The notes: generated by a model from the sequence alone, not told the origin. Shown: positions 51,292 through 63,403, numbered from the stretch's first letter. The stretch is 64,000 nt of DNA from Lineus longissimus (GCF_910592395.1 NC_088324.1:3040001-3104000), one strand, 5' to 3'. Translations and numbers: made by a program.

Positions 51292-51590
51292 GTGATGCCA
51301 CACTGTACCTTATCAACGGAGTTTGAATGCAACAGTGGTGTATGCAAGAGTATGTAAGAGTTCGGGATGTGACGGGGCCGACGACTGTGGAGATGGCTCT
51401 AACGAAATCGATTCCGGCAATAAAACCCGGCCCGGCTGGTAACTTTACTGTTGATCTAACTGCAGTTCCTCCTCAGTGTAACTTGTCCGTTCAGTTTCGA
51501 AATAACAACGGAATATGTATTGGGAAGAGTTGGGGATGCAACGTGGAAGCCTATTGTTGAGACAATCCGGATGAAGTTGGATGTGAAACC
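51292..51590 (+). pseudogene. LDL-receptor class A repeats (two), degenerate
   Basis: After a tttgtttccag acceptor, the first repeat reads HCTLSTEFECNSGVCKSM, then a stop, a one-base shift, and CDGADDCGDGSNE, which is the calcium-binding signature. A second repeat reads CNLSVQFRNNNGICIGKSWG, C-x4-YC, a TGA stop, then DNPDEVGC. The spacing of the six Cys and the DxSDE-like ends is that of LDLa modules. The stops and shift make it a pseudogene fragment of an LDL-receptor-type or other modular extracellular protein. Confidence 0.6.
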
Positions 51591-52158
51591 TCGGACGGCA
51601 ACCCTACTATAGTATAATACCGCTATGCCAACGACGGTTGCTCCAGGTATCTTTGGCATTGATTTCTCGAACTATTTATCCACATTTTGAACTAATATGT
51701 GGAAGTTAAGAGTACAGGGTGACCAAAATATGCCATTAAAGAATATGTGAATAAAATTATGTCATAAGCCTCTTGTTGATTGGTCTAAAATAGCACTTGG
51801 TAAGATTTAGAGACATGTTCAGAGAGAAGGTGGGTAGGAACAGTAGCGTTAGCTTAACAATGTTTTTAGTGAAAAAAACCATTGGGCCAATGTTCCCAGG
51901 ATATTTGCAGTGTAGTATGGCCGGAGCATTTGAGAGCATGCTGTTATAATGGTCATGTCATGATGTATATGTCCTTGGGACATTCAGTTTATTTGGTCTC
52001 GCACTATTTTCGCTCCGTCTTCCTATTTTGGCACTGCAGGACTCTGAGGTCGTCGTAGGACAGCAATTGTGCACTTTCTTGACGGGACGTGTTATCTCAA
52101 GGATGTCTGATATGTGAGAGAACTATCGTACTGTTTGCATGACAACAATATTCAAAAC
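51591..52158. other. Non-coding stretch
   Basis: Nothing recognised before the Penelope element. Confidence 0.4.
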
Positions 52159-53152
52159 TGGACAGTTTATAACCTGATAACTCTGGATAATATTGACGTA
52201 CATTTCATAAGCTTTCGGACTCAGCTGAGTCCTTGGTCACATGATCACTCGTGACGTCATCGGGCGTAGTGATCGGCGGGGATCCCGAATTCGACTGTGC
52301 CCCCTCCTGTCTCTGGTCCTCAAGATGTTACTCCAGATTGGAGAGAGATTGTGTCGGCCGCCGTCCTTGTTAAGAGTGGGTTGCAACGTACGAATGTGAA
52401 TCGCTTCCTTCACTCCTCGTTCGTACCACCTCGGTTCAACCTCCAACACTTTGGCGTTTTCAATGTCAATGTTATGTCCTGGTTCCGCGGTGTGAATGTG
52501 GCGTGACACCTCTGAAGTGGTTGAGCTCGGGCGTCTGTGCTCCAGGAATCTAGCTTAAAGCGATCGTTCTGCCTCCCCTACTTATGAAGCTGAGCAGTCC
52601 CCACATGGGATATGATACATGGGTCTAGTGACTTCGTGTTTATCCGGCTTATCCTTAGGTCGCACTAAGAGTTGCCTCAAGGTGTTGGTGGGCTTGAAAT
52701 AGGCCTGGATGTTATAGCCTTTGAGGATTCTCCTTAGTTCTTCCGAGAAACCTTTAATGTAAGGGAGGACAGCCGGGTACCGTTTCTTCGCTGTGCTGGG
52801 GGTTCTAGTAGGAGGCGTTGGTTGTTGTTCTGCCTGAACCTGATGCTTGGGATCTTTCAGGATCCAACTAGGATAACCGTTGAACGACAGGGCAGTTTTG
52901 ACGTGCTGGAGTTCCGTTCCCTTATCCTTGGGATCGCTGACGATGGCTTCTGCACGATGGACCAATGTCCTCGAGCACCACCCCCATTTTGTGTTCAAGA
53001 GGGTGGTTGCTCTGGAAGTTGAGGTATTGGTCTGTGTGGGTTGTCTTTCTGAAGACCCTGGTTTTAATGCTGCCATCTTCATTGACCACAGACCATGTGT
53101 CGAGGAAAGCGAGGGCTCTCTCGGTCCTGTCACTGACAGTTTCCTGATCGCT
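52159..53152 (-). mobile_element. Penelope-like element, inverted 5'-truncated copy
   Basis: The reverse complement matches the 3' third of the plus-strand copy (about 54817 to 55810). Frames on the minus strand include LPYIKGFSEELRRILKG and the GIY-YIG start YHIPCGDC, then after a break RHIHTAEPGHNIDIENAK. It ends head-to-head against the start of the plus-strand copy at 53152/53153. Such inverted, 5'-truncated attachments are a known feature of Penelope insertions. Confidence 0.85.
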
Positions 53153-53219
53153 CAGAGTTATCAGGTTATAAACTGTCCAACTATCAATCTACCTGGAAAG
53201 ATGAATCTCCATAGTGATA
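53153..53219 (+). repeat. Penelope pseudo-LTR, left
   Basis: Differs from 55786-55852 at about two positions (GGAAAG versus GGATAG is one). Confidence 0.8.
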
Positions 53220-53665
53220 TTCGATGCGAGTATGGAAAAGACGGCGTTAAATTAGTGCGGGATTCGATTACGAGAATTGCGCAAAGAAAGTCGCCCGATT
53301 CCGAAATCATCTCCGGTTCAACCTCCATTGTAAACATCATGTAAGTCTTCGTTTACACTCTACTGTGCAAGGAAAAGCCGCGGATAACATTCTATGCAAG
53401 GCTGAACGATCGCTTGTAGGGATTAGGATCGGTCAAACTGTGAGAAAATTAGATCTACTCAAAAACGATTTAGGTGATTTTGTAAATAAGATCGACGAAT
53501 GTTTACCTGAAAACGAGAGGAAGTGACGTCATTTGTTCGAAGTGCGCAGTTGCAGGAACATGATTTATCGAAGAAAGACAGAAAAACAGATACCAAAGAC
53601 TCGCCAATGCCAACAGGAATAACAAGCAGGACAGTAAGGTAAACAACAACTTAGCCTCTGAGTGT
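53220..53665 (+). pseudogene. Penelope N-terminal coding remnant
   Basis: The plus-strand frame reads CKHHVSLRLHSTVQGKAADN, then LVGIRIGQTVRKLDLLKNDL and DECLPENERK before a stop at about 53525, followed by shifted fragments leading into the reverse transcriptase frame. The part before the reverse transcriptase is therefore disrupted. Confidence 0.5.
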
Positions 53666-54840
53666 ATGTCCAAATGGGTGAAGAATTTTTCCGATCGTAT
53701 TCTATCTGATCCTGAGTTGTCTGTACTGAAGAAAGGACTGAACTTTGCGGTGACTCCTCGCCGGGTCCCAGTTGTTGACATCGTAACGGTCACTGAATCT
53801 GCATGTAGGCAACCCAATAGTAGTGATTCTAATAACCTGAGGGCCAGGGTACTCAACCTATTAGAACACAATGACAAGGTGAAGGACCAGAACATATCTG
53901 TGGTGGAAAGGGAGGCCATTGATGACTTGAAGAGGGATCAGTCCATCATGATCTTGCCTGCCGACAAGGGGAGGGTAACGGTAGTCCTCAACAAGGAAGA
54001 GTACCATTCCAAGTGCCAACAGCTCCTTGCTGACACCAAGACGTACAAGAAACTCCGTTCTGATCCTACCAGCAGATACAAGAAGGAGTTTGCTACATTC
54101 CTCAAAGGTTTGAAAGACAGAAAGGTCATTGATCAGGCCTTGCATGGCAAACTCTATCCCACCTGCGACCAGCCACCGCGCTTCTACAGTCTACCAATGG
54201 TTCATAAGGTAAATAATCCCCTGCGCCCGATAGTCAGTTCCATAGGTACCATCTCTTACCAGGTAGCACGCTATGTCGCTGACATTTTGTCCCCTTTGGT
54301 GGGCAAAACTCATCATCATGTTAAGAACTCAAAAGCCTTTGCCGAAGAAGTAAGAACACTGCATGTTGCCCCGGACGAGGAGCTTCGATCCTATGATGTA
54401 TCTGTCCTATTCACCAGCGTCCCCGTAGACAAAGCTCTGATTTTGATCCAGAAGAAGCTCGAAGAGGACGACACTTTGAAGGATAGGACCCCCATGGCCC
54501 CCCAAGACATTGTGACTCTTCTAGGCCTCTGTTTGAATTGTACATATTTTAAATACCAAGGACAGTTCTATCAACAGATACACGGAGCAGCTATGGGGTC
54601 CCCAGTCTCCCCCATAGTTTGCAATCTGTACATGGATGATTTCGAGCAGAAAGCCATCAGAACAGCAGCCAACCCCCCCTCCCCCACATGGTGGAGACGA
54701 TATGTGGACGATACACATACTAAACTGAAGAGGGCCCACTCACAACAGTTCACTGACCACCTGGACAGCATTGTGGATGACATAAAGTGGACCACAGAGC
54801 CAGAAGTAACCATCCCTGTGAGCGATCAGAAAAAACCGTC
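53666..54840 (+). CDS. Penelope-like reverse transcriptase
   Basis: Open frame with ADKGRVTVVLNKEEY, PPRFYSLPMVHKVNNPLRPI, RSYDVSVLFTSVPVDKAL (first catalytic Asp within YDVSxLFTxVP), GAAMGSPVSPIVCNLYMDDF and WWRRYVDDTH (catalytic Asp pair). These are the diagnostic blocks of Penelope reverse transcriptases, which are related to telomerase. The homologous frame leaves this ORF by a shift near 54826-54845; the remaining codons of the ORF to 55000 are out of frame. All catalytic residues are kept. Confidence 0.9.
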
Positions 54841-55196
54841 GGTGACAGGACCGAGAGAGCCCTCGCTTTCCTCGACACATGGTCTGTGGTCAATAAAGAT
54901 GGCAGCATTAAAAGCAGGGTCTTCAGAAAGGCAACCCACACAGACCAATACCTCAACTTCCAGAGCAACCACCCGCTTGAACACAAAAGGGGGGTGGTGA
55001 GGACATTGGTCCATCGTGCAGAAGCCATCGTCAGCGATCCCAAGGATAAGGGAGCGGAACTCCAGCACGTCAAAACTGCCCTGTCGTTCAACGGTTATCC
55101 TAGTTGGATCCTGAAAGATCCCAAGCATCAGGTTCAGGCAGAACAACAACCAACGCCTCCTACTAGAACCCCCAGCACAGCGAAGAAACGGTAACC
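54841..55196 (+). pseudogene. Penelope reverse transcriptase C-terminal part, shifted frame
   Basis: Continues in a second frame with [40 protein letters not shown] and [20 protein letters not shown], then ends in TAA at about 55192. The YLxxxSxHP-type motif is typical of Penelope after the YVDD block. Confidence 0.8.
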
Positions 55197-55290
55197 GGTT
55201 GTCCTCCCTTACATTAAAGGTTTCTCGGAAGAACTAAGGAGAATCCTCAAAGGCTATATCATCCAGGCCTATTTCTAGCCCACCAACACC

Positions 55291-55734
55291 TTGAGACAAC
55301 TCTTAGTGCGACCTAAGGATAAGCTGGATAAACACGAAGTCACTAGACCCGTGTATCACATCCCATGCGGGGACTGCCCAGCTTCATACGTAGGGGAGAC
55401 AGAACGATCGCTTAAAGCTAGATTCCTGGAGCACAGACGCCTGAGCTCAACCACTTCAGAGGTGTCACGCCGCATTCACACCGCGGAACCAGGACATAAC
55501 ATTGACATTGAAAACGCCAAAGTGTTGGAGGTTGAACCGAGGTGGTACGAACGAGGAGTGAAGGAGGCGATTCACATTCGTACGTTGCAACCCACTCTTA
55601 ACAAGGACGGCGGCCGACACAATCTCTCTCCAATCTGGAGTAACATTTTGAGGACCAGAGTCAGGAGGGGGCACAGTCGAATTCGGGATCCCCGCCGATC
55701 ACTACGCCTGATGACGTCACGAGTGATCATGTGA
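55291..55734 (+). CDS. Penelope-like GIY-YIG endonuclease domain
   Basis: The open frame includes VYHIPCGDCPASYVGETER, then LKARFLEHRR and a C-terminal part with VLEVEPRWYERGVKEAIHI. The Y-x-IPCG-x-C / YVGET-x-R / EH arrangement is the known GIY-YIG nuclease with the Penelope-specific Cys insertion. A TAG at about 55276 and TAA at about 55192 separate it from the reverse transcriptase. The domain itself appears complete. Confidence 0.85.
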   Translation: MRQLLVRPKDKLDKHEVTRPVYHIPCGDCPASYVGETERSLKARFLEHRRLSSTTSEVSRRIHTAEPGHNIDIENAKVLEVEPRWYERGVKEAIHIRTLQPTLNKDGGRHNLSPIWSNILRTRVRRGHSRIRDPRRSLRLMTSRVIM

Positions 55735-55852
55735 CCAAGGACTCAGCTGAGTCCGAAAGCTTATGAAATGTAAGTCAATATTATCCAGAGTTATCAGGTT
55801 ATAAACTGTCCAACTATCAATCTACCTGGATAGATGAATCTCCATAGTGATA

Positions 55853-56677
55853 ATATTCAAAGCATCCAAACACGTTTGTTTGGTGCTTTATGATACTTCA
55901 TTAATTGCGACTTTCCCTCCGAAGCCCATGTCCCCTAAATCATGCTAATCACCTCAATACAAATGAATCCATTCATCTCTAATACGCTGTTCAGACGGTA
56001 ATATTCGGGCAGTCAATGTCTATTTTTGACACTGTTTTTACAATTCTAAACTACACGTGAAGTCCTGGAACTAGAAAATCATGCACATCAGGCATGTCAC
56101 GGTGAGTAAAATAATGCCCATTTTTATTTCTCCTTAACTATGGCAGTTACGACTTTAATCCCGACATTGCCATCTCATGTTATATTCTGCACCACGCTAT
56201 TCATTATAGCCCTGCATTTGTAATGCTAACAGTTAACACTTTAGCATATACCATTTTTTATACTATTATCAGTAAGCTGCTTCTGCCACAGCGATTTCGA
56301 TGTAATGAATTACGTTTCAACTGACGCTTGAAGAAGTTGTCAATAACGCAAGTTATTTTCTCTTCCAGTTTTCGGCTTTGTGGAGTGTATCCATGACAAT
56401 TCTGTCTTGAGGGGGGGGGGGGGGATTAACCAAAGAGTGACACTAAATGTGAATACCAATCAGGTCTCTCAATTCGATCACTCTGACTGTTTGGCTCACA
56501 CTTCATTAACCCCATTCGACATAGGCCTTTGATCTATAATACCCGATTTTGGGAAGCCCTTGAATTTTTCACGGGTTTTCTAGAAAACCAAACTTTCAGA
56601 GAAACGTCGGATAGTGTCGGACTTTTGTAGGATGAGTCAGAAAAATGTTAGGAAACCGTTAAGAAGTCAGAAAATGT
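55853..56677. other. Non-coding stretch
   Basis: No gene. A 14-G run lies at 56411-56424. Confidence 0.4.
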
Positions 56678-58577
56678 GGGACTCCCTAATCAGAGTTCCA
56701 AGTTCCATGAAGTTCCAAGTTCCAAGTTCCAAGTTCCAGGGGGTCATCTCAGAAATGCATTCAATGCCAAAATTCATGATTTCTCGATATATTTAATGTA
56801 GGTGGCGCTTTACTATGCTGATATCTCACAGTTCTTATTGTTGGGAAGTTAAAGGGACTTCCTCCGATAGGTGGCGCCTGACTACATTGACCTTGTGCTG
56901 TATCATTTGAAGGGGTCTCTGACTGGGAGTTGATGTTAAAGGGAAACAATGCTGTGGACTTCTTCCGATAGGTGGCGCTTGACTACATTTACCTTCTGAT
57001 AAATCATTTAAAGGGGGTCTCTCACTGTGAGTTAGAGTGTAAAGCTTGAAAATATACAGTCCTTGTATGATGAACAAGCGGGGAAAAAACTCATTGATAA
57101 GATCATGCCGTCATCCGGGCACTTACTCCAGCGGAGGGTCTAAATTGGCCAATTTGAACTCTGGAATTAGCCCCGGGGCATAAAATTCTATTCAATGCAA
57201 TGCTGGCAACGTCCAATGTATCGGTATGTAAAATGTATCGGCTCCCACTTGCAATCCTCAACTCAAGAACGTTGACAAGAGAATTAATCTTACCTTTATT
57301 TATGCCTTACAATTTAATACATCTTAAAATTATAACTATTATGTAAGATTTAATTAAACCCTTTCCATATGTCTTTGATCAACAGAAGTTTCAATTTTGT
57401 CACTACAACTGCTTATAAACATGCTCTTTGGTGGTAAAGAATCTGCAAATAAGCTGTCAAGATTGATTGATGAGTAAGGAAGCCTGTTCAGATGCTTGCT
57501 AAGGCTGGCCCAAATTAATTGTCTGTTTGCAGTAACCCTACCCAAGGTATTCATACAGGGTAGGTAGGTTTTTTCATAATTTTCAGTGATTTTAGTGGTC
57601 AAAATCATAGAAAAACTCCAAGATGCTAAAGAAAATTACTAAAATGCCAATAAAACTTTTGGGTATGCATGATTTTGGTGGGTCAGTTGGGGTGACGGCA
57701 AACAAACAATAAATTTGAGCCAGCCTAATTTTGGGCCTGGCAGACATTGTCAGAGGAAGGATTGGGGGTTGGCAAAATGGCAAGAGAAGGAAGAGTTAAA
57801 GGGAGACTATAGGCAGCAGCTAGGTAGGCACGTTAAAGTTAGAAAAAGTTGCCAATAGGGGTCTCCCACATCTCACAGTACATCGAAACTATATTCATGA
57901 TTGTATGAGGAACGGTACCTGGGCGAGCCCTCTGTAACATCATATGGAGCAAAAAAAACGGAGTTCAAAACTCGCATGACTTCAAAAAGAACTTCTTTGT
58001 TCCCTCTCGGTGCAAACTAAACAGAACGTCCACACTTTTGTTGCAAAAAAGTGTAGGATACACGGAAAGCCCCCCTCCCCTCCGTTGCATGGTGTGGAGA
58101 ACAATGACAAGGTTAAAAGCACAACAAAAAGAATTGCTGCCCCCATCGCACTTCCATCACAAGGTAAGTGTATTAAAGCGCCACCTATCGGAGGAAATCG
58201 ACAGCATTGTTTCCCTCTAACATTAACTCCCAGTGACAGACCCCTTTAAATGATGCATCACAAGGTAAATGTAGTCAAGCGCCACCTATCGGAGGACGTC
58301 TACAGCAATGTTTCCCTTTAACATTAACTCCCAGTGAGAGATCCCTTTAAATGATGTATCACCAGGTCAATGTAGTCAAGCGCCACCTATCGGAAGAAGT
58401 CTACAGCATTGTTTCCCTTCAACTTCCCAACAATAACAACTGACATTTCCAGAAAGTGAGACATCAGCGTATACATTACGTCTATCAAGAAATCATGAAT
58501 TTTGAGATGGCCCCCCTGGAACTTGGAACTTGGAACTTGGAACTTCATGGAACTTGGAACTCTGATTAGGGAGTCCC
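56678..58577. mobile_element. 1.9-kb inverted-repeat element with heptamer ends and 101-bp repeats in its arms
   Basis: Left end GGGACTCCCTAATCAGAG is inverted at the right end (58560-58577). Both ends continue into AAGTTCC heptamers (56695-56738; inverted 58519-58560). Further in, both arms hold 101-bp units with GATAGGTGGCGC: about two on the left (56868-57050) and three on the right, inverted (starts near 58176, 58277, 58378). The centre is unique sequence plus a TAAAGGG-family end at 57795. No coding frame and no evident target duplication. Confidence 0.8.
57795..57880 (+). repeat. TAAAGGG-family repeat end
   Basis: TTAAAGGGAGACTATAGGCA continues through GCAGCTAGGTAGGCA and then AGTTGCCAATAGGGGTCT. 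It matches 19572-19646 closely over about 75 bp. Confidence 0.8.
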
Positions 58578-59412
58578 TAATCCCTGCACTTATGTGGTTT
58601 TCCTAATACGCCTGATCAACAGTACAAAGCATGCCTTTGTAGTAGGCCTCGCAGTGTTGCCTTGGTCACGTTGTTGGTGCCGTCATTTTATAGCGGTTAG
58701 GTGCATAAAATGCAACAAATTCATGGTGCAATAAATCTTTCATGACAAGCACTATCTTATAAGAAAAACTACTTTGGATGTACTCAATAGCACGCAGATC
58801 TACCGCTATGTGATATATCGTATTGTATAACGTGGTCTCGCTGACCAACTTCCTGAACAGTGTTCTCGAGTATACTCATCAGGAATGGCATGCTGGACTG
58901 GAAGAAAACAATGACTTTTTGCGTTGGTCATGTTCAGTTATTGATGTTAGCTTCATCATTGTCGGCTGGATTTTCATTGCTTTCCAAGTTTATTGCATTA
59001 AAAACATATTGTAAAATGCATTTTTGGTAGAGAAGAAACATCGATTTAAAATTTGGATTTCATTTGTTGGCAAATGATGAATTGTTTAGGAAGACAACAC
59101 CTATCGATTATATTCCTCTCAAATGGCCCCAGACGTAATTGAAATGCAGTTGTTAAGTCAACTGTTGATTCTCGCTGCGGCTGAGGAAAACATTAATGTG
59201 ACAAAAACTCACATATGGATGATGGATGATTACAAGGCCAGCTGCCATCTACAGTGCTCTCTCAGCGATGGACATAATATATATATGTATATATTTATTT
59301 ATTCCTCCTATGCAGAAGAAGATATACAAAATAGTAACAATAAATTTAACAGAGTGTATGAGAAGTGAGTGCATTATTTACAGGTAATTTGGTAATTAAT
59401 TGAGTGAGCTGG
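58578..59412. other. Non-coding stretch
   Basis: No gene can be supported; short frames only. Confidence 0.4.
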
Positions 59413-60177
59413 TTAATACCAGCACTCCGCTGCAATTTGCAGCAATGACATGTTGTCTTCTAGGTCGCAGCCAGGTATTTGCTTACCTAGCAATGTCTCT
59501 GTTAGATCATTGTCATTCATGTTCCACAGTGCCGCGGACACCTCTACGGAGCATTCGTCTACGGCTCTTTCCCAGAATAGGTCTCGCTTTACCGTGAGAC
59601 CCGAGCACTCGCAGAAGAGATGTCGTGGTGTGTCCGTGTATGCGCTTTTACAATGTGAGCAATATATAGGCTCTTGCAATATGACAAATGTGTTCAGCTT
59701 TGCAAGAAAATGTTTACTCCTCGGGTCCTTTTGGGCAGACAGCCAGAGGAGGGACGGAAAGTCCAACGTTTTCTCAATGTTCAGAATTCTGGCTAGTTCG
59801 CAGTCCTTGTTACACGCGGACACGAAGTTAACATTTTCATGAGTCTCTATGGCTAATCGTACAGTCGATTTCCAGACGGATTTGTGAGGGAAAAGAGCTG
59901 GGTCCGTGGCGGCTAGTTCTAAGTAATCCGATAGATAATATTTATATAACGTGTCCCTGAGCAAGGGAACATAGCCAATGCACTCCTTACTGCGGGTAGT
60001 TCTGTCCTGCATGGATAGGTACCTGAGTCTGAATACCATCCACGGGAGTTTGCATGGCGCTTTACTTAAGGCTACAAGTTGACCAAGGAACTGGAGACGT
60101 CTAGCGTCCACTGACACTATGAACAGCAACTCTCGTTTTTCTATCGGAAAACTCTCGGAATCTGCATCGGTCTCCAA
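59413..60177 (-). pseudogene. LINE ORF2 C-terminal region with Cys-His motif, 5' truncated
   Basis: An uninterrupted 254-aa minus-strand frame. The first half is helical with repeated Leu/Arg. The second half shows SLLWLSAQKDPRSKHFL and a C-x2-C-x10-H-x3-C knuckle (CSHCKSAYTDTPRHLFCECS), followed by ALWNMNDNDLTETLLGKQ. This order, a long helical region after the reverse transcriptase followed by a CCHC knuckle and a LLG motif, is common in non-LTR retrotransposon ORF2 proteins. The reverse transcriptase is not found upstream. A host gene is a less likely alternative. Confidence 0.55.
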
Positions 60178-63100
60178 ATCACTCGAAAATCACTCGAAAT
60201 GCTTCACGGTCATTAAACCGTCTCTCGGAAATCTCACGGAATTCGACCCGACCTTGGCGAGCCATGCTGGGCAAGAACTCGGAAAGTTTCGAAGAAAATC
60301 GAAACAGTTAATTCTATTGTGATTGCTGGTCTAATCCCTGTCGAATATTACCGAAAACGATCGTAAATGACCGAAAATGTTAATGCTTTTGCCTGAGAAG
60401 TATTTTCGATTTTTTTCGACAGAGTTCGAGAGGTATTCAGATCGAGCAATTATTTCAGTTCTTCAATACGTTATAGGTGTCGCAAACCTGCATTCTTATC
60501 ACATCTATTGAAACCGCATGTAGGAATCTAGAAGTATCGAAAAGACTCGAATGTTATCGCAATTAGGTGCGGTGGAATACAAAAGGACTCGAAAAGTCTC
60601 GTTTTCTATCGTTTTTCTCACAGGTGGTTTCGAAAACGGCATGTCCCGAGTAAATGTCCGGTTGTTACCCTCGTAACATTGGTTGTCTCATCACATTCTT
60701 CAACGTTGACAAAACGTGCAACAAATGTACGCCCACATAACCAACGCTTTTAACCTGTCAAAATTATCAACATCTTCGAGCTTAAGTTATTTTTAAAACG
60801 GTATGAACCGGAGCCTAATCCCTTGCTCGACAACCAAGAATGGAACAAAATTAGTCTGACAATCGTCATTTATAACCACAAAGCAAAAGGTATTTTGTTG
60901 ACAAAGCATGGTTTGCCCCAAGACCTGTTTTTTAGATAAGCCCTTGAGTCAACAAAGAGTTGGACCTGACAAGATGGATTTATTAGGACCCCTCAGAGCG
61001 GACCAATTACTACATGTATATCAAGACTTTACATTGACTCCTCGATTTCTGCTAGGCAATATATATTACTGCAGCGTAGTATAATTGTCGCTAACACGTG
61101 AGCAAATAGAAATGTGGTGGTCAGTGTGTGTGGACAGTGACCTTGCTTTTATCGCAAAATTTTAAATTAATCACAGGTTTGGAAATATTTGAGCATCATC
61201 TCCACCTTTTAATAAAGTTGGTCTGCTGGGAAATTGTGACGGCTTTTTAACTGCTTAGTTTACGAGTAAGTGAAACTTGAGAGAAGATTGACGCTAAATA
61301 ATTTGTTGTAAAATTGCAAATAAAAGTCCTTGGATTAACATAAAAGTCTGATATAATAATATAGATGATTTGATAAAAGAATTGAAACCACCACAAGCAG
61401 TGCCTTCACAGTAAATTCACAGTGAAGGTTCTCGCCATCGCGCAGCGCGTTTTTACTGCATCGAACCGCGCAAAAATGACCGCTGCATGCAGGTTCTTTT
61501 AGTCGGGATTGACATAACTGGCTGCTACATCAGAGTGGAAATTGTCCAGGCAGCCTACAGCTTGGTAATAATGCCCTTTAAAATGCCATTCGTCCTTTGA
61601 GGCCAATTGGTTGGCGCATTGCTGATGAACACTTTGGGACACAGCATTTGGCACCGTGTTTGAGGGAAGTGGTCTCAATCTGTTTTTTATAAGGCATTTC
61701 AAGCATGTATTTGGGCTTCAGAGAGATAATCACCAATGTATTAGCTGTTCATATGACTTGGTGTGATGAGGGAATTACCTCAGTCTCCAAATGCTATACT
61801 CACTTTCTGTTTAATTGGGCTTGCATAAGTAGTCGCTGGTCTAAAAAGCTTCGCTGAGTTTTCAGAAATCTCCTGCATTTGTCCGTCACTTGTTCAGAAA
61901 GCATTGAGTCCTCTGCCATATGTCTGCCATTTTGTTGAGTTGGCCTTGTCGTGGTGTGAATTTTAAGTTCCCCCCCCCCCCATGCAACCGCCCCGTTCAT
62001 AAACTCTCCTGCCACTAGCTCATTAAGAAACACGTTATACATGTTAAAGTTTAAGATTATAATACAGGGATATCAATGGAATAGTTTCATGACATACTGA
62101 TTGTTTTTACAACAATACTATATGTTGTGATTACTGTTTATATTGATACTCGTAGATGAAGATTACTCGTATTTCTTCTGTTGTATGACCGGAGGTGATG
62201 GAGGCAAGTCGATGCAACCTGCGATGACCGCCGCAAACGAGCAATTATCGTTGCAGCCGATTTTAATCGCTCATATGTGGGGCAATTCCAAAGGGCATGC
62301 TGCCAGTTTGATACATTGCCCCTCCAGTGAGTCGTGCCCAAAGTTTTGATTTCTGTATAAAATCGGCCTTTTAAGGGTTAAAGCCTCGATACGCAGGGTA
62401 CTTTGCCTTTATAACCCAATATCACTGAGGACCGGGTATTGCAAATGACGCAAATAGAATAAATACATGAATTTGTGTGAAACCATCCATCCAGTTCAAA
62501 CAAAAACCAAAAAAGGTTCAGGCTGACAACAACTCCATCAAGTTCTGAAATTTTCACTTTAATATATGCAAAAGAGAAGTGCCGTTAAGATTTAAAGTTG
62601 GGACTTTTTTTTCGTTTCAAAGTCATGATTTTCAGTTTTGGACATTTTTGTATCGGCCATGTTACCCCAGTCATAGAAATACGAAATGAACCATTCGAAT
62701 ATTCTCAATAAACGGCCCACATCCCTTCTTTGGAATGGTGTCCCTAATTACTCCACATTTACTTTGACAAATATGCTGTAAATCTTTCTCATAGTGTGAC
62801 TTTGATGGCCCTTTTCAAAACCAAGTGAATGCTTTAGAATCCAACAAAACACTAAGAAAAACATTCCATGGGCTCTATAGGAATTTGCAATTCTGCAGTT
62901 TGTTCGTTGATAAGAGAAAACATGTTCGGTTTAGATACAGTCAAAAACTTTGAAGCCCAAAAAATATTCCAACTTAAAGTCTGCAGGACACTTCCCGTAT
63001 TTAACGTTGGAAAGTTCAGAGCACGAAATGTTTTTGTGGTGGCTTGGACATTTTCTGGTTTATATTTGAAACTAATAGATGGTTGGCACAAAACTCCATG

Positions 63101-63400
63101 TCAGCTTTCTACTTGCCTTATATCTTCAGTCATATAAAATTATAAAGCATAATTACATGTATAAGCGACATAACGTTGGCATGGAAGCGTTAACAGTTGC
63201 GTTTGCAGTAATTTTAAACGATCAATAAACTGTCCAAATAAAAAGGTCAGTTAAGAAATATCATGAAAATCTGATAATTGAAAAAAAAAAAAATTTCCTT
63301 GCGCTATTTTGATAACTTGCCCTTTTCTTCAAATACCTTTTTCTAACACTCATTCGTTCAAAACGTTTGTCCACTTAGGCGAATATAAGATCAAAAACAT
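60178..63400. other. Non-coding stretch; first 500 bp rich in TCG/CGA
   Basis: 60120-60660 has an unusual density of TCGAAA, TCGGA and CGA words. The rest is AT-rich. A 12-C run lies at 61970-61981. Short open frames at 61499-61702, 62138-62349 and 62852-63137 show no family signal. Confidence 0.4.
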
Positions 63401-63403
63401 TGA

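Larger units (their letters stand above)
53153..55852 (+). mobile_element. Penelope-like element, longer copy with short pseudo-LTRs
   Basis: A 67-bp direct repeat (CAGAGTTATCAGGTTATAAA to CTCCATAGTGATA) bounds the copy at 53153-53219 and 55786-55852. Between them are an N-terminal remnant (53320-53520), the reverse transcriptase and a GIY-YIG endonuclease, in the order known for Penelope. The coding sequence is broken by stops and shifts. Confidence 0.85.

Noticed and set aside
52822-53344. Plus-strand open frames at 52822-53344
   Set aside because: Antisense of the inverted Penelope copy.
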